Assembly: GCA_008933825.1 (NCBI GenBank)
Contig: WBUF01000001.1
Coordinates: 1 to 64,000, forward strand
DNA from: Rhodocyclaceae bacterium
Lineage (GTDB): Bacteria > Pseudomonadota > Gammaproteobacteria > Burkholderiales > Rhodocyclaceae
Direction: 5' to 3'
Length of the DNA stretch: 64,000 bases
Shown here: piece after piece, positions 31,070-40,246 of the stretch
Position numbering within the stretch: position 1 is the stretch's first letter
Layout of the letters: each line of letters opens with the position of its first letter
Program-made: the position numbers and the translations under genes
Notes under the pieces: generated by a model
What the model was told of the DNA's origin: nothing
The model's input: the letters and a program-made list of their open reading frames with translations, nothing else
Database searches by the model: none

Positions 31070-31717
31070 ATGAGCGATTTGTCCCAGGCAAGGACCTTCG
31101 ACGAATTCATGGAGGGCATCTGGCGCCAGAACCCGGTGTTCGTCATGGTGCTGGGCATGTGCCCGACGCTGGCGGTGACGGTGTCCGCCGTCAACGCCGT
31201 GTCGATGGGGCTGGCGACGATGTTCGTGCTGGTGTGCTCCTGCGGCCTGGTGTCGCTGATGCGCAATATCGTGCCGAAGGAGGTGCGCATCGCCACCTAC
31301 ATCGTCATCATCGCCACCTTCGTCACCGTGGTCGACTACGTGATCCAGGCGGTGAGCCTGGCGGTGTACGACGCGCTCGGCGCCTTCATCCAGCTCATCG
31401 TGGTGAACTGCATCATCCTCGGCCGCGCCGAGGCGCACGCCTCGAAGCACCCGCCGCTCGTGGCGATGGTGAATGCCCTGGGCATGAGCCTCGGCTTCGT
31501 CATCGGCCTGCTCGCCCTCGGCGCCGTGCGCGAGGTTCTCGGCGCCGGCACGCTGTTCGGCTTTTCGCTGTTCGGCGCCGACTTCCAGCCCTGGGTGGTG
31601 ATGGTGCTGCCGCCCGGCGGCTTCATCGTGCTGGGCGCCTGGCTGCTGCTGTTCTCGGCGCTGAAACGCCGCCAGGAAGCGCGCCTGGCGGCGCAGGGAG
31701 GCGGCCATGGCGCCTGA
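31070..31717 (+). CDS. rnfE: Rnf complex membrane subunit RnfE
   Basis: 215 residues, six hydrophobic segments. Homologous to NqrD/RnfA-type proteins; Cys31 (VLGMCPTLAV) and Cys114 (VVNCIILGRAEA) are the two half-site cysteines that, with the matching pair in RnfA, hold the intramembrane [2Fe-2S] cluster known from NQR/Rnf structures. Overlaps rnfA by 11 bases. Confidence 0.95.
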   Translation: MSDLSQARTFDEFMEGIWRQNPVFVMVLGMCPTLAVTVSAVNAVSMGLATMFVLVCSCGLVSLMRNIVPKEVRIATYIVIIATFVTVVDYVIQAVSLAVYDALGAFIQLIVVNCIILGRAEAHASKHPPLVAMVNALGMSLGFVIGLLALGAVREVLGAGTLFGFSLFGADFQPWVVMVLPPGGFIVLGAWLLLFSALKRRQEARLAAQGGGHGA

Positions 31718-32288
31718 ATCGCTCGGCCAGATCTTCCTCGCCGCGGTGCTGGCCAACAACTTCGTTCTGGCGATGTTTCTCGGCCTGTGCCCCTTCCTCG
31801 GCGTCTCGGCGCGGCTCGACACGGCCTTCCCGATGGGTATCGCCACGACCTTCGTCATGCTGGTGGCCTCGCTCTGCGCCTACGGCCTGAACCTGCTGCT
31901 GACGATGTTCCAGCTGGAATTCCTGCGCCTGATCTCCTACATCGTGGTGATCGCCTCGGCGGTGCAGCTGGTGGAGATGTTCCTCAAGAAGACCAGCCCG
32001 ACGCTGTTCCGCGCCCTGGGCATCTACCTGCCGCTGATCACCACCAACTGCGCCGTGCTCGGCGTGGCGCTGTTCCAGACCGCGCGCGAGTACAGCTTCG
32101 CCCAGGCCATGGTGTTCAGCTTCGGCGGCGGCGCCGGCTTCACCCTGGCGCTGGTGCTGATGGCCAGCGTGCGCGAGCGCCTGCAACTCTCCAGCGTGCC
32201 CGGCGTGGCGCAGGGCACGGCGCTCTCGCTGATGCTGGCGGGGCTGCTGTCGATGGCCTTCATGGGCTTTGCCGGGCTGGGCGGCTGA
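31707..32288 (+). CDS. rnfA: Rnf complex membrane subunit RnfA
   Basis: 193 residues, six hydrophobic helices in inverted topology to RnfE. Cys28 (FLGLCPFLGVS) and Cys115 (TTNCAVLGVAL) are the partner ligands of the shared intramembrane cluster. SFGGGAGFTLALVLMASVRERL is family-typical. Stop overlaps the start of the small Cys-rich gene (TGATG). Confidence 0.95.
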   Translation: MAPESLGQIFLAAVLANNFVLAMFLGLCPFLGVSARLDTAFPMGIATTFVMLVASLCAYGLNLLLTMFQLEFLRLISYIVVIASAVQLVEMFLKKTSPTLFRALGIYLPLITTNCAVLGVALFQTAREYSFAQAMVFSFGGGAGFTLALVLMASVRERLQLSSVPGVAQGTALSLMLAGLLSMAFMGFAGLGG

Positions 32289-32479
32289 TGGCGACTTACC
32301 TCCTTGCCATTGGCGCCATCTTCGCCATCCTGGCGGGCGGCCTCGCCGTACAGGCGCTATACCGGCGCTTCGCCGCGCGCCATCCCGAGCTTGGCCCCTT
32401 CCGTGAGGAAAAAAACTGCGGCAGTTGCTCTGCCGGCAGCGGCTGCGCCAGCCCCTGCGCCCCGCCCCGCCAAGACTGA
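32288..32479 (+). CDS. Small Cys-rich membrane peptide, possible Rnf maturation factor
   Basis: 63 residues coupled to rnfA (start overlaps its stop). One N-terminal membrane helix (about 4-24), a basic stretch RRFAARHPELGPFR, then a tail with four cysteines, Cys44, Cys47, Cys53 and Cys57 (NCGSCSAGSGCASPC). This build - one helix plus a four-Cys tail - is like NqrM (DUF539), which is needed to mature the NQR complex by supplying iron to the NqrD/NqrE site, the counterpart of RnfA/RnfE. I infer the same role; homology is not shown. It is a real gene by coupling, frame and composition. Confidence 0.75.
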   Translation: MATYLLAIGAIFAILAGGLAVQALYRRFAARHPELGPFREEKNCGSCSAGSGCASPCAPPRQD

Positions 32480-32484
32480 CTTTT
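32474..32484 (+). repeat. GACTGACTTTT motif
   Basis: Exact 11-mer spanning the stop codon of the Cys-rich peptide gene, partly non-coding. Confidence 0.7.
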
Positions 32485-32491
32485 CACTGCC

Positions 32492-32518
32492 TGTTCAGGC
32501 ACGGATTTGGCCTGAACA
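32492..32518 (+). terminator. Hairpin after the rnf operon
   Basis: TGTTCAGGC (32492-32500) and GCCTGAACA (32510-32518) make a perfect 9-bp stem with a 9-base loop shortly after the last rnf gene. No T-run follows, so it may be a weak or Rho-assisted end, or an mRNA-stabilising structure. Confidence 0.4.
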
Positions 32519-32578
32519 AGCCCGGCATGCGCCGCGATATTCTGCCTGCTTCTGGGGTAGGAGGGTGCGAAAGGAGGA

Positions 32579-32654
32579 TGGCTCCCCGACCTGGGCTCGA
32601 ACCAGGGACACACGGATTAACAGTCCGTTGCTCTACCGACTGAGCTATCGGGGA
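32579..32654 (-). tRNA. tRNA-Asn (anticodon GTT)
   Basis: On the minus strand the sequence folds as a full cloverleaf: acceptor TCCCCGA / TCGGGGA, D arm AGCTCAGTCGGTAGAGC, anticodon loop ACTGTTAATC with anticodon GTT, T arm CTGGTTCGAGCCCAG, discriminator G and an encoded CCA. 76 bases with the CCA. Confidence 0.97.
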
Positions 32655-32669
32655 TCAGCCGAGGCGCGA

Positions 32670-32698
32670 ATGTTAGACATTTCGCCGCAGTGCGTCAA
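32670..32698 (-). promoter_or_regulatory. tRNA-Asn promoter
   Basis: On the minus strand TTGACG (32698-32693) and TAACAT (32675-32670) are 17 bases apart, placing the transcript start about ten bases before the mature tRNA end. Confidence 0.65.
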
Positions 32699-32768
32699 GC
32701 CATTTGCCCTCATTTGTCCCCGGTTTTGCGAGTAGAATCGCCGCATCCATCTTGATGGCATAACAACA

Positions 32769-34574
32769 ATGGACCAGAGCACGGTTTTCACGAAGACCAG
32801 CGAGGGGGAAGAGGCGATGCGCCAGCGCACCCGCCTTGTCCAGCGCAATCTGCGCAACATCCTCATCATGGTCGATGGCCGGGCAACCGTGGCGGAACTC
32901 GTCAAGCGCTTTGGCGACGAGAATGCGGCCATGACGGCTCTGGCCGAGTTGTTGGCCGGCGGCTACATCGCGGATCAGTCCGCCCAGTTCGATTTCACCC
33001 CGCCGCCCGCCGACGACGTGCCCGTCCTGACTCGCCAAGTGGCGTTGCCCGAGCCGGTGCCGGCTGCATCCGCCATGCCGGCGCCGGCAGCGGTACATTC
33101 TCAGCCGCCGTTGATCGAGGAGATCGATCTGTCCGCGGTGGAATATGAGTCCATCCCACCGCCATCATTGGCCGGGCCGGCGCTGCACATGCAGCCGTCG
33201 CCAGCCGTTGCGGCCGGTCCCGGCTGGATCGGGAGGATCGGCGCGCTTATTGCAAGGAAGCCGAAGCCAGCCACAGAGGCGAAACCGGACCGCCCGCCGA
33301 AAAGCGGGCAGGCCTTAGGGGAAGACCGCTTCGACGCAGACGTGCCGGAGCCGGCGCGACGCGAACGCAGATTCGGCACGAGGGCGCTGGCCGGGTTCTC
33401 CTTCGGCGGACTCGCCGTCCTGGCGGGACTGACTTTTCTGCTGTATCCCTACAGCCGGCACTTGCCGGACATCGAGCGCAATGCCTCGGCCATGCTGCAG
33501 GATGCCGTCAAGGTCGGCGACATCGGTTTTTCTCTCCTGCCTCGCCCGCACTTCGTCCTGCGCAACATATCCGTCGGGGCGGACGATCCGCATCTGAGCA
33601 TCGGCTCGGCGCAGGCGGTGCCTGACTTCCTATCGCTGCTGGGCGAGCGGAAGGTCTTCCGCGAGCTGATGCTCGCCAACGTCGTCGTCAAGGATGCCGG
33701 GCTGGGTCGGCTGGCCCAGGCCTCCGCCGGCACGCCTTCGGTGACCCTCCAGCGCATCGCGCTGAGCGGACTGAGCCTGTCGGCGGGCGGCATGCAGTTC
33801 GGCGGTTTCGATGGCGCGGTAAAGCTGGCTGCTGCCGGCAATGTTGAAGCCATCGAACTGCGCAATGCCGAGGGGACGTTCGGCATTCGGTTGCAGCCGC
33901 ATGCGGAGGGATATCGCATCGCCGCCACCGGCAATGGCTGGAAGACACCCTTCACACCCGCCTTGACGTTTCAGACGCTGGAAGCGCAGGGCCAACTTCG
34001 GCCGGGCCGGCTGGAACTGGTCAAGATCGAGGGACGGGCCTACGAGGGACTGCTGGCCGGACAGCTTGCCCTGGACTGGACCGGCACGGCGAAACTGGCC
34101 GGCGATCTGGCACTCAAGCACATGAGCGCGTCCAAGTTGCTGACTGCGATCGGTTCCGAACTCATCGCAGAAGGAGGGCTCGACGCCCGCCTGAAGCTCT
34201 CGGCCCAGGCCGGCGAGCCGGGCGGAATGGCCGGATCGTTGCGCGCCGCCGGCAACTTCGAGATGGGACGCGGCGCGGTCAAGGGCCTCGATCTGGTCGA
34301 GGCAGCGAGAACACGGGTACCGACCCGTGGCGGCGAGACGAAGTTCGAGCAACTGTCTGGCGCGCTCGACTGCGACCCGAAGGATTGCCGCCTGAGCGGG
34401 CTGCGCCTGGCCTCGGGCCTGCTGAAAGCCGACGGGAATATCGGCATGGCCCGCAGCGGTGCACTGAGCGGCGCCGTGACGGTGGAACTGAAAAGCTCGG
34501 CCAGCACCGTGAGGATGCCGCTGGCCGTCGGCGGCAGTGCGAGGGATCCGCAGCTGACCGCCGGCCGCCGCTGA
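32769..34574 (+). CDS. AsmA-like membrane-anchored protein with N-terminal winged-helix-like domain
   Basis: 601 residues. Residues about 15-75 (NLRNILIMVDGRATVAELVKRFG) read like a small winged-helix or degradation-type adaptor domain; a low-complexity Pro/Ala linker follows; one membrane helix lies near 205-225 ([20 protein letters not shown]); the rest is periplasmic, with the repeated beta-rich pattern of AsmA-type proteins (VKVGDIGFSLLPRPHFVL, ADGNIGMARSGALSG). AsmA-family proteins act in envelope lipid or outer-membrane homeostasis; the cytosolic head is unusual. Specific function unknown. Confidence 0.75.
   Translation: MDQSTVFTKTSEGEEAMRQRTRLVQRNLRNILIMVDGRATVAELVKRFGDENAAMTALAELLAGGYIADQSAQFDFTPPPADDVPVLTRQVALPEPVPAASAMPAPAAVHSQPPLIEEIDLSAVEYESIPPPSLAGPALHMQPSPAVAAGPGWIGRIGALIARKPKPATEAKPDRPPKSGQALGEDRFDADVPEPARRERRFGTRALAGFSFGGLAVLAGLTFLLYPYSRHLPDIERNASAMLQDAVKVGDIGFSLLPRPHFVLRNISVGADDPHLSIGSAQAVPDFLSLLGERKVFRELMLANVVVKDAGLGRLAQASAGTPSVTLQRIALSGLSLSAGGMQFGGFDGAVKLAAAGNVEAIELRNAEGTFGIRLQPHAEGYRIAATGNGWKTPFTPALTFQTLEAQGQLRPGRLELVKIEGRAYEGLLAGQLALDWTGTAKLAGDLALKHMSASKLLTAIGSELIAEGGLDARLKLSAQAGEPGGMAGSLRAAGNFEMGRGAVKGLDLVEAARTRVPTRGGETKFEQLSGALDCDPKDCRLSGLRLASGLLKADGNIGMARSGALSGAVTVELKSSASTVRMPLAVGGSARDPQLTAGRR
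33427..33437 (+). repeat. GACTGACTTTT motif
   Basis: Exact 11-mer in the AsmA-like gene, preceded by GGCGG and read as GLTF. Confidence 0.7.
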
Positions 34575-34594
34575 CGCCGGACGGAACGCGGATG

Positions 34595-34626
34595 GAAAAA
34601 ACGGGCGCCCCGGGCGCCCGTTCTGC
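34595..34626. terminator. Bidirectional terminator
   Basis: A perfect inverted repeat ACGGGCGCCC / GGGCGCCCGT (34601-34621) between two convergent genes. The A-run at 34596-34601 gives a six-base T-tail on the minus strand, fitting an intrinsic terminator for the aminotransferase gene; the plus-strand side (TTCTGCTTT) is weaker. Confidence 0.8.
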
Positions 34627-34644
34627 TTTGCAGCCAGCCGCCGG

Positions 34645-35850
34645 CTACCGGATGACGGCGGCGATGGCGTCGGCGGTGTAATCGAGATTGCGCGAGTTCA
34701 GGGCGGCCAGGCAGATACGGCCGGTGCTCACGGCGTAGATGCCGAATTCGCTTTTCAGTCGTTCCACCTGCGCCGTTGTCAGGCCGGTGTAGGAGAACAT
34801 GCCGCGCTGCCTTGCCACGAAGGAAAAGTCCAGCGCCACGCCGCGCGCCTTGAGCTGTTCCACCAGGCCGGTGCGCATGGCGCGAATGCGCTCGCGCATG
34901 CCGGCGAGCTCGTCCTCCCACACCTTGCGCAGATCCGGGCTGGACAGCACCGCCGCGACAATGGCGCCGCCATGGGTCGGCGGGTTGGAATAGTTGGTGC
35001 GGACGACGCGCTTGACCTGGGACATCACACGGGCCGATTCGTCCTTGCTGGCGGTGACGATGGACAGCGCGCCGACCCGCTCGCCGTAGAGCGAAAAGGA
35101 CTTGGAGAAGGAACTGGCGACGAAGAACTGCAAGCCGGAGGCGGAGAACAGTTTGAGCGCAAGGGCGTCGGGCTCGATGCCGTCGGCGAAGCCCTGGTAG
35201 GCCATGTCGATGAAGGCGACCAGGCCGCGCGCGCGGATCGCCTCGACCACTTCCTGCCACTGCGCTTGCGAGAGGTCGGCGCCGGTCGGGTTGTGGCAGC
35301 AGGCGTGAAGGACGACGATGGTGCCGGTCGGCAGACCCGCGAGACAGGCCTTCATGCCGGCGAAATCCACCCCCTTGGTGGCGGCGTCGTAGTAGGGGTA
35401 GTTCTCGACCGCGAAGCCGGCAGACTCGAAGAGGGCGCGATGGTTCTCCCAGCTCGGATCGCTGATGACCACCTTCGCCGCCGGCAGCAGGCGCTTCAGA
35501 TAGTCGGCGCCGACCTTGAGGGCGCCGGTGCCGCCGAGCGCCTCGATGGTGACGACGCGGCCGTCCTCGATCAGATCGGAACCGGCGCCGAACAACAGGT
35601 TCTGCACCGCCTGGTTGTAGCTGGCCGGGCCTTCTATCGGCTGGTAGCCGCGCGCAGGCATGGCTTCGAGGCGCGCCTTCTCGGCCGCGCGCACGGCGGC
35701 GAGCAGGGGGATCTTGCCGTTGTCGTCGCAATACACGCCGACGCCGAGATTGACCTTGGTGGCGCGCGTGTCGGCGTTGAAGGCTTCGTTGAGTCCGAGG
35801 ATGGGATCGCGGGGAGCCAGTTCCACCGCAGCGAAAATCGAGGATGTCAT
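34645..35850 (-). CDS. tyrB: Aromatic amino acid / aspartate aminotransferase
   Basis: 401-residue fold-type I PLP aminotransferase of the AspC/TyrB family, transferring amino groups between aspartate or aromatic amino acids and 2-oxoglutarate. Seen: NLGVGVYCDDNGKIP, HACCHNPTGADLS, DMAYQGFADG, and the PLP lysine in SSFSKSFSLYGERVG. Aspartate versus aromatic preference cannot be decided from sequence alone, so the symbol is tentative. Confidence 0.9.
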   Translation of the reverse strand: MTSSIFAAVELAPRDPILGLNEAFNADTRATKVNLGVGVYCDDNGKIPLLAAVRAAEKARLEAMPARGYQPIEGPASYNQAVQNLLFGAGSDLIEDGRVVTIEALGGTGALKVGADYLKRLLPAAKVVISDPSWENHRALFESAGFAVENYPYYDAATKGVDFAGMKACLAGLPTGTIVVLHACCHNPTGADLSQAQWQEVVEAIRARGLVAFIDMAYQGFADGIEPDALALKLFSASGLQFFVASSFSKSFSLYGERVGALSIVTASKDESARVMSQVKRVVRTNYSNPPTHGGAIVAAVLSSPDLRKVWEDELAGMRERIRAMRTGLVEQLKARGVALDFSFVARQRGMFSYTGLTTAQVERLKSEFGIYAVSTGRICLAALNSRNLDYTADAIAAVIR

Positions 35851-35970
35851 GACGAGTCAGGAATCGGGATAGAGAAGGCGGCCGTATTGTACCCGCGACC
35901 CGCTGCCGGCCCAAGTGGCCTTGCTTATGCCGCCATTACGGCCTGATTCCATTCCGATTACAATCACGGC

Positions 35971-36663
35971 ATGCCTCGATATTTCGCCTTGATACCTGCC
36001 GCCGGAACAGGTAGCCGCGTAGGCGGCGAACGGTCCAAGCAGTACCAGTTGCTCGCCGGCCAGCCGATGATGCGGCATGCCCTCGCCGTATTCTGTGCCT
36101 CGCCCCGCATCCAGAGGGTGTTCGTCGTTCTGGCCGAGGCGGATGGGATGTGGGAGCGCTTTCACTGGAGCGCGCTGGGCCCCCAGCTGGCCGTTCTGCG
36201 CTGCGGCGGTGCGACTCGGGCCGACAGCGTGCTCAACGGCCTTCAGGCCATTTCGGCTTTTGTCGAACCGGACGACTGGATCCTGGTGCACGATGCGGCG
36301 CGTCCCTGCCTCTCATCGGGGCAGCTCGACGAACTGGTCGACCGGGTCGGCGACGACGCGGTGGGCGGCATTCTCGCCATCCCGGTCGCCGACACCCTGA
36401 AGCGCGGGACGCCGGACCGGCGCATTGAAGCGACATTGCCGCGCGAACATCTGTGGCAGGCGCAAACGCCGCAAATGTTCCGCTATGGCCTGTTGTGCGA
36501 GGCGCTGTCCCGCAGTCGCGCCGTCACCGACGAGGCCGCTGCGGTGGAAGCGCTGGGCCATCATCCGCTGCTGGTGCCCTCCGATCCCGACAACCTGAAG
36601 GTAACCTGGCCGGCGGATCTTGCGCTGGCAGAAAGAATCCTGCAGCAAAGGAAACAGGCGTGA
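35971..36663 (+). CDS. ispD: 2-C-methyl-D-erythritol 4-phosphate cytidylyltransferase
   Basis: Third step of the MEP isoprenoid pathway, making CDP-methylerythritol. 230 residues with the nucleotide-binding start [30 protein letters not shown], and [20 protein letters not shown]. Overlaps ispF by one base (TGATG), the usual ispD-ispF pairing. Confidence 0.97.
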   Translation: MPRYFALIPAAGTGSRVGGERSKQYQLLAGQPMMRHALAVFCASPRIQRVFVVLAEADGMWERFHWSALGPQLAVLRCGGATRADSVLNGLQAISAFVEPDDWILVHDAARPCLSSGQLDELVDRVGDDAVGGILAIPVADTLKRGTPDRRIEATLPREHLWQAQTPQMFRYGLLCEALSRSRAVTDEAAAVEALGHHPLLVPSDPDNLKVTWPADLALAERILQQRKQA

Positions 36664-37139
36664 TGCGCATCGGCCAGGGTTTCGACGTGCATGCCCTCGT
36701 CCCGGGGCGGAAACTCGTCGTCGGCGGCGTGGATATCCCCTTCGAGCGCGGACTGCTCGGCCATTCCGATGCCGACGTGCTGCTGCACGCCGTTACCGAC
36801 GCTCTGCTCGGCGCCGCCGGCCTGGGCGACATCGGGCGGCATTTTCCCGACAATGATGCGCGCTTCAAGGACGCCGACAGCCGGCAGCTGCTGCGCGAGG
36901 CGGCGCGGCTGATCGAATGGGCCGGCTATCGCGTGGCGAACGTGGATGCCACGGTGATCGCACGCGCGCCGCGCATGGCGCCGCACGTGGCGGCGATGGC
37001 GGCAAACATCGCGACGGACCTCGGCATTGGGGCGGGCTGCGTCAACATCAAGGCGAAAACCACGGAAAACCTCGGCTTTGCCGGACGCGGCGAGGGCATC
37101 GCCGCCCAGGCCGTGGCGCTGATCGAGCGTGCCGGATAA
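36663..37139 (+). CDS. ispF: 2-C-methyl-D-erythritol 2,4-cyclodiphosphate synthase
   Basis: Forms the cyclodiphosphate in the MEP pathway. 158 residues, complete: [14 protein letters not shown] with the metal ligands Asp and His, [33 protein letters not shown] and [17 protein letters not shown]. dxr of the same pathway lies 9 kb downstream. Ends 11 bases inside thpR. Confidence 0.97.
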   Translation: MRIGQGFDVHALVPGRKLVVGGVDIPFERGLLGHSDADVLLHAVTDALLGAAGLGDIGRHFPDNDARFKDADSRQLLREAARLIEWAGYRVANVDATVIARAPRMAPHVAAMAANIATDLGIGAGCVNIKAKTTENLGFAGRGEGIAAQAVALIERAG

Positions 37140-37653
37140 CCGCCGGGTTTTCTTCGCGCTCTGGCCCGGGGCGGAACAGGCGCGCCAATTCGACGCGGCA
37201 GGATGCCTGGCGCAAGCAGCATTCGGCGGACGGCGCATGCGTCGCGAGACGCTGCACCTGACGCTGGCTTTCGTCGGCGACGTGGCAGCCGACCGTCTTC
37301 CGGTGCTGCGCGACGTCGCCGGCGCGATCCGCCTGCCGCCATTCGCATTGCGCTTCGAGCGGCTCGAATGCCGGCACCGCAGGAGGATCGCCTGGGCCGC
37401 CGCTGCTGTCCCGCCGGAATTGCGCGACCTCGCCGATGCACTGGCGGCAGGCCTGAGGACGGCGCAATTCCCCGTCGAGGAGCGGCCTTTCGTCGCCCAC
37501 GTCACGCTGCTGCGGCATGCCGACTGCGCATCGCGGCCGCCGGCGGGGGGATTGCGCATCGAGTGGCCGGTGCGCGACTTCGTGCTGGTCGAATCCGAGC
37601 TGAGACCGGAAGGCGCGCGCTACTGCATCGACGAGCGCTGGCCGCTGGCTTAA
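37129..37653 (+). CDS. thpR: RNA 2',3'-cyclic phosphodiesterase
   Basis: 174 residues of the 2H phosphoesterase (LigT/ThpR) family, which opens 2',3'-cyclic phosphates at RNA ends. Both HxTx motifs are present: [10 protein letters not shown] near residue 45 and [10 protein letters not shown] near 125. Starts with a GTG at 37129 inside ispF. Its stop overlaps the glnD stop, so the two genes are convergent with no gap. Confidence 0.93.
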   Translation: MPDNRRVFFALWPGAEQARQFDAAGCLAQAAFGGRRMRRETLHLTLAFVGDVAADRLPVLRDVAGAIRLPPFALRFERLECRHRRRIAWAAAAVPPELRDLADALAAGLRTAQFPVEERPFVAHVTLLRHADCASRPPAGGLRIEWPVRDFVLVESELRPEGARYCIDERWPLA

Positions 37654-40244
37654 ATCTGAAGCTTATCCAGCAACTCCGTTTCCAGCCGCAGCAACGTCGC
37701 CGTCTTGGCGAGCTCCTCGCCGCTGACGAGGAAGGTGTCCTCGACGCGTTCTCCGAGCGTGGCGATCTTCGCGGTATGCACGTTGATGCCATGCTCGTCG
37801 AGTGTGCTGGCTACGGTGAACAGCAGGCCGGGGCGGTCGGCGGCAACGATCGACAGCAAGCACTGGCCGGATTTTTCCGTCGGGCGGATCTGCACCTCGG
37901 GCGTGATGGGGAAGTGGCGCACCTGGCGCGAAAGGCGCCCGCTTTCCGGCTTGTCGGGCGGGGCGTCGGAGGCCAGGCGGGCTGCGAGTTCGTGTTCGAT
38001 CAGACTGATCGTGTCGCGGTAGGCCAGCCTGCCGTCCGGGTCGAGCAGCATGAAGCTGTCCAGCGCGTAGCCGTGGCGGGTGGTGTGGATCTTCGCCTCG
38101 GCGATGCTGTAGCCGAGGCGGCTGAAAAAGCCGCACAGGCGGGCGAAGAGCTGCGGCCGGTCCCGGACATAGACCATTACCTGGAGGCCTTCGTCGCCGA
38201 TGTGCGGCAGGCGTGCCTTCACGACGGCTTGTTCCGGCGCCGGCCGGTGATAGAGGCTGCGGGTGTGCCAGGCGATTTCTTCGGCGTCGTGGCGCAGGAA
38301 ATACACCGTGTCGAGCTCTATCCAGAAGGCGTCCTCCACGCCCTGGCGCAGGCCGAAGTAGCGCAGCAGGCGGCGCGCGTCCTCCTGCCGTTCGGCGATG
38401 CCGATGGCCTGCTGGGGCGTTGCCCCGCGCAGCAGGCGCAGGGCGGCGTTGTAGAGGTCTTCCAGCAGCTTGCCCTTCCAGCCGTTCCATACCTTCGGGC
38501 TGGTGCCGCGGATGTCGGCGACGGTGAGCAGATACAGTCCCGCCAGCCGGCGCTCGTCGCCGACGAGGCTGGCAAAGGCGCGCACGACTTCGGGATCGGC
38601 CAGATCCTGCTTCTGTGCCACGTTCGACATCGACAGGTGGTGCTCGACCAGCCAGCCCACCAGCGCCGTGTCCTCCTCGGCCAGGCCGTGCTCGCGGCAG
38701 AAGCGGCGTGCGTCGGCCATGCCCAGCTTCGAGTGGTCGCCGCCGCGCCCCTTGGCGATGTCGTGAAAGAGCGCCGCGACGTAGAGCAGCCAGGGTTTCT
38801 CCAGTTCGGCGAAGAGGCGGCTGCAGAAGGGATATTCGTGGGCGAATTCCGGCAGGGCGAAGCGGCGCAGGTTGCGCACCACCATGAGGATGTGCTGGTC
38901 GACCGTGTAGACATGGAACAGGTCGTGCTGCATCTGGCAGACGATGCGGCGAAAGGCCGGAATGTAACGGCCGAGAATGTCGTACTGGTTCATGCGCCGC
39001 AGCTCGTGGAGCAGGCCGCGCTTCTGCTGGAAGAGCTTGAGGAAGGCGGCCCGGTTGGCCGGATCGCGGCGAAAACCAGGCCCGACGAGACGCCGCGCCC
39101 TCCACAGTGCGCGCAGGGTGCGCGCTGTCATGCCCTTCAGTTCGGGCCGCTGCGCCATGAGCAGGAAGCTCTCGAGGATGGCGGCGGGGGTGCGCTCGAA
39201 CACCTCCCCGTCGCGCACGTCGAGCAGTTCGTGGTCCATCTGGAAGCGCCCGTTGATGACGATCGGCACCTTGTTTGGCTCGGGGAAAATCTCCGCGCCG
39301 AGGTTCTGCAGCAGGATGGTGTTGAGCTGGGTGACGGATTTCGCTGCCCGATAGTAGCGCTGCATGAGCAGTTCCGAGGCGCGCCGCGTCCGGCTGGCAT
39401 GGATGCCGAACCGGCCGGCGACGGCTTCCTGGTGGTCGAACAGCAGGCGGTCTTCGCGCCGTCCGGTCAGGTGATGCAGGCGGATGCGAAGATGGCGCAG
39501 CAAGGTTTCCAGCCCATTTAGCTGGCGGGCCTCGCCGCGCGTGATGAAGCCGCGGCGGGCAAGGTCCGGCCAGGAGTCGCCCAGGCCGGCGGCACGGCTG
39601 ATCCACAGGATGACCTGCAGGTCGCGCAAACCGCCGGGACTTTCCTTGCAGTTGGGCTCGAGCGCATAGGAGGTTTCCTGGTAGCGGACATGGCGTTCGT
39701 CCTGTTCCAGGCGCTTGCCCTTGTAGAAGGCGCCGGGCTCGAGCCGGGCGCGCATCTGCCTGGTGAATTCGGCGTACAGGCTGCGGCTGCCGCATACCAG
39801 CCGGGCTTCCAGCAGGTTGGTCTGCACCGTGATGTCGCGCGCGGCCTCGTCGGCGCATTGCCAGACCGTGCGAACGCTGTGGCCGATGTCCAACCCGATG
39901 TCCCACAGCAGGCCGATCAGCGCTTCGAGCTGGCGTTCGGTTTCGCCTGCCACGTTGTCCGGCAGCAGGAAGAGCAAGTCGATGTCCGAGGCGGGAAAGA
40001 GCTCGCGCCGTCCATAGCCGCCGACCGCCACCAGCGACAGGCCGAGCGGCAGACGCGCTTCCAGCCAGAGCTTCCTGAGCACGTCGTCGACAAGCTGGCA
40101 GTGTCCGCGCAACAGCCGGGCTGCATCTGCCCTGGCTTCATAGGCTGCCTTCAGCGCGGCCTGGCCGCGGGCCAACTCCTCCCTGATGCGGCTGGCGTGC
40201 AGAAACAGGGGGGGCGGGCCGTCGCCGGATGTGCCCGGCCGCAT
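37650..40244 (-). CDS. glnD: Bifunctional PII uridylyltransferase / uridylyl-removing enzyme
   Basis: Glutamine sensor that uridylylates and de-uridylylates PII proteins to control nitrogen metabolism. 864 residues from the ATG at 40244. The nucleotidyltransferase motif [19 protein letters not shown] lies near residue 80, the HD domain ([19 protein letters not shown]) near 490, and two ACT domains fill the C terminus (from about 690). Follows map by 2 bases. Confidence 0.96.
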   Translation of the reverse strand: MRPGTSGDGPPPLFLHASRIREELARGQAALKAAYEARADAARLLRGHCQLVDDVLRKLWLEARLPLGLSLVAVGGYGRRELFPASDIDLLFLLPDNVAGETERQLEALIGLLWDIGLDIGHSVRTVWQCADEAARDITVQTNLLEARLVCGSRSLYAEFTRQMRARLEPGAFYKGKRLEQDERHVRYQETSYALEPNCKESPGGLRDLQVILWISRAAGLGDSWPDLARRGFITRGEARQLNGLETLLRHLRIRLHHLTGRREDRLLFDHQEAVAGRFGIHASRTRRASELLMQRYYRAAKSVTQLNTILLQNLGAEIFPEPNKVPIVINGRFQMDHELLDVRDGEVFERTPAAILESFLLMAQRPELKGMTARTLRALWRARRLVGPGFRRDPANRAAFLKLFQQKRGLLHELRRMNQYDILGRYIPAFRRIVCQMQHDLFHVYTVDQHILMVVRNLRRFALPEFAHEYPFCSRLFAELEKPWLLYVAALFHDIAKGRGGDHSKLGMADARRFCREHGLAEEDTALVGWLVEHHLSMSNVAQKQDLADPEVVRAFASLVGDERRLAGLYLLTVADIRGTSPKVWNGWKGKLLEDLYNAALRLLRGATPQQAIGIAERQEDARRLLRYFGLRQGVEDAFWIELDTVYFLRHDAEEIAWHTRSLYHRPAPEQAVVKARLPHIGDEGLQVMVYVRDRPQLFARLCGFFSRLGYSIAEAKIHTTRHGYALDSFMLLDPDGRLAYRDTISLIEHELAARLASDAPPDKPESGRLSRQVRHFPITPEVQIRPTEKSGQCLLSIVAADRPGLLFTVASTLDEHGINVHTAKIATLGERVEDTFLVSGEELAKTATLLRLETELLDKLQI

Positions 40245-40246
40245 GG

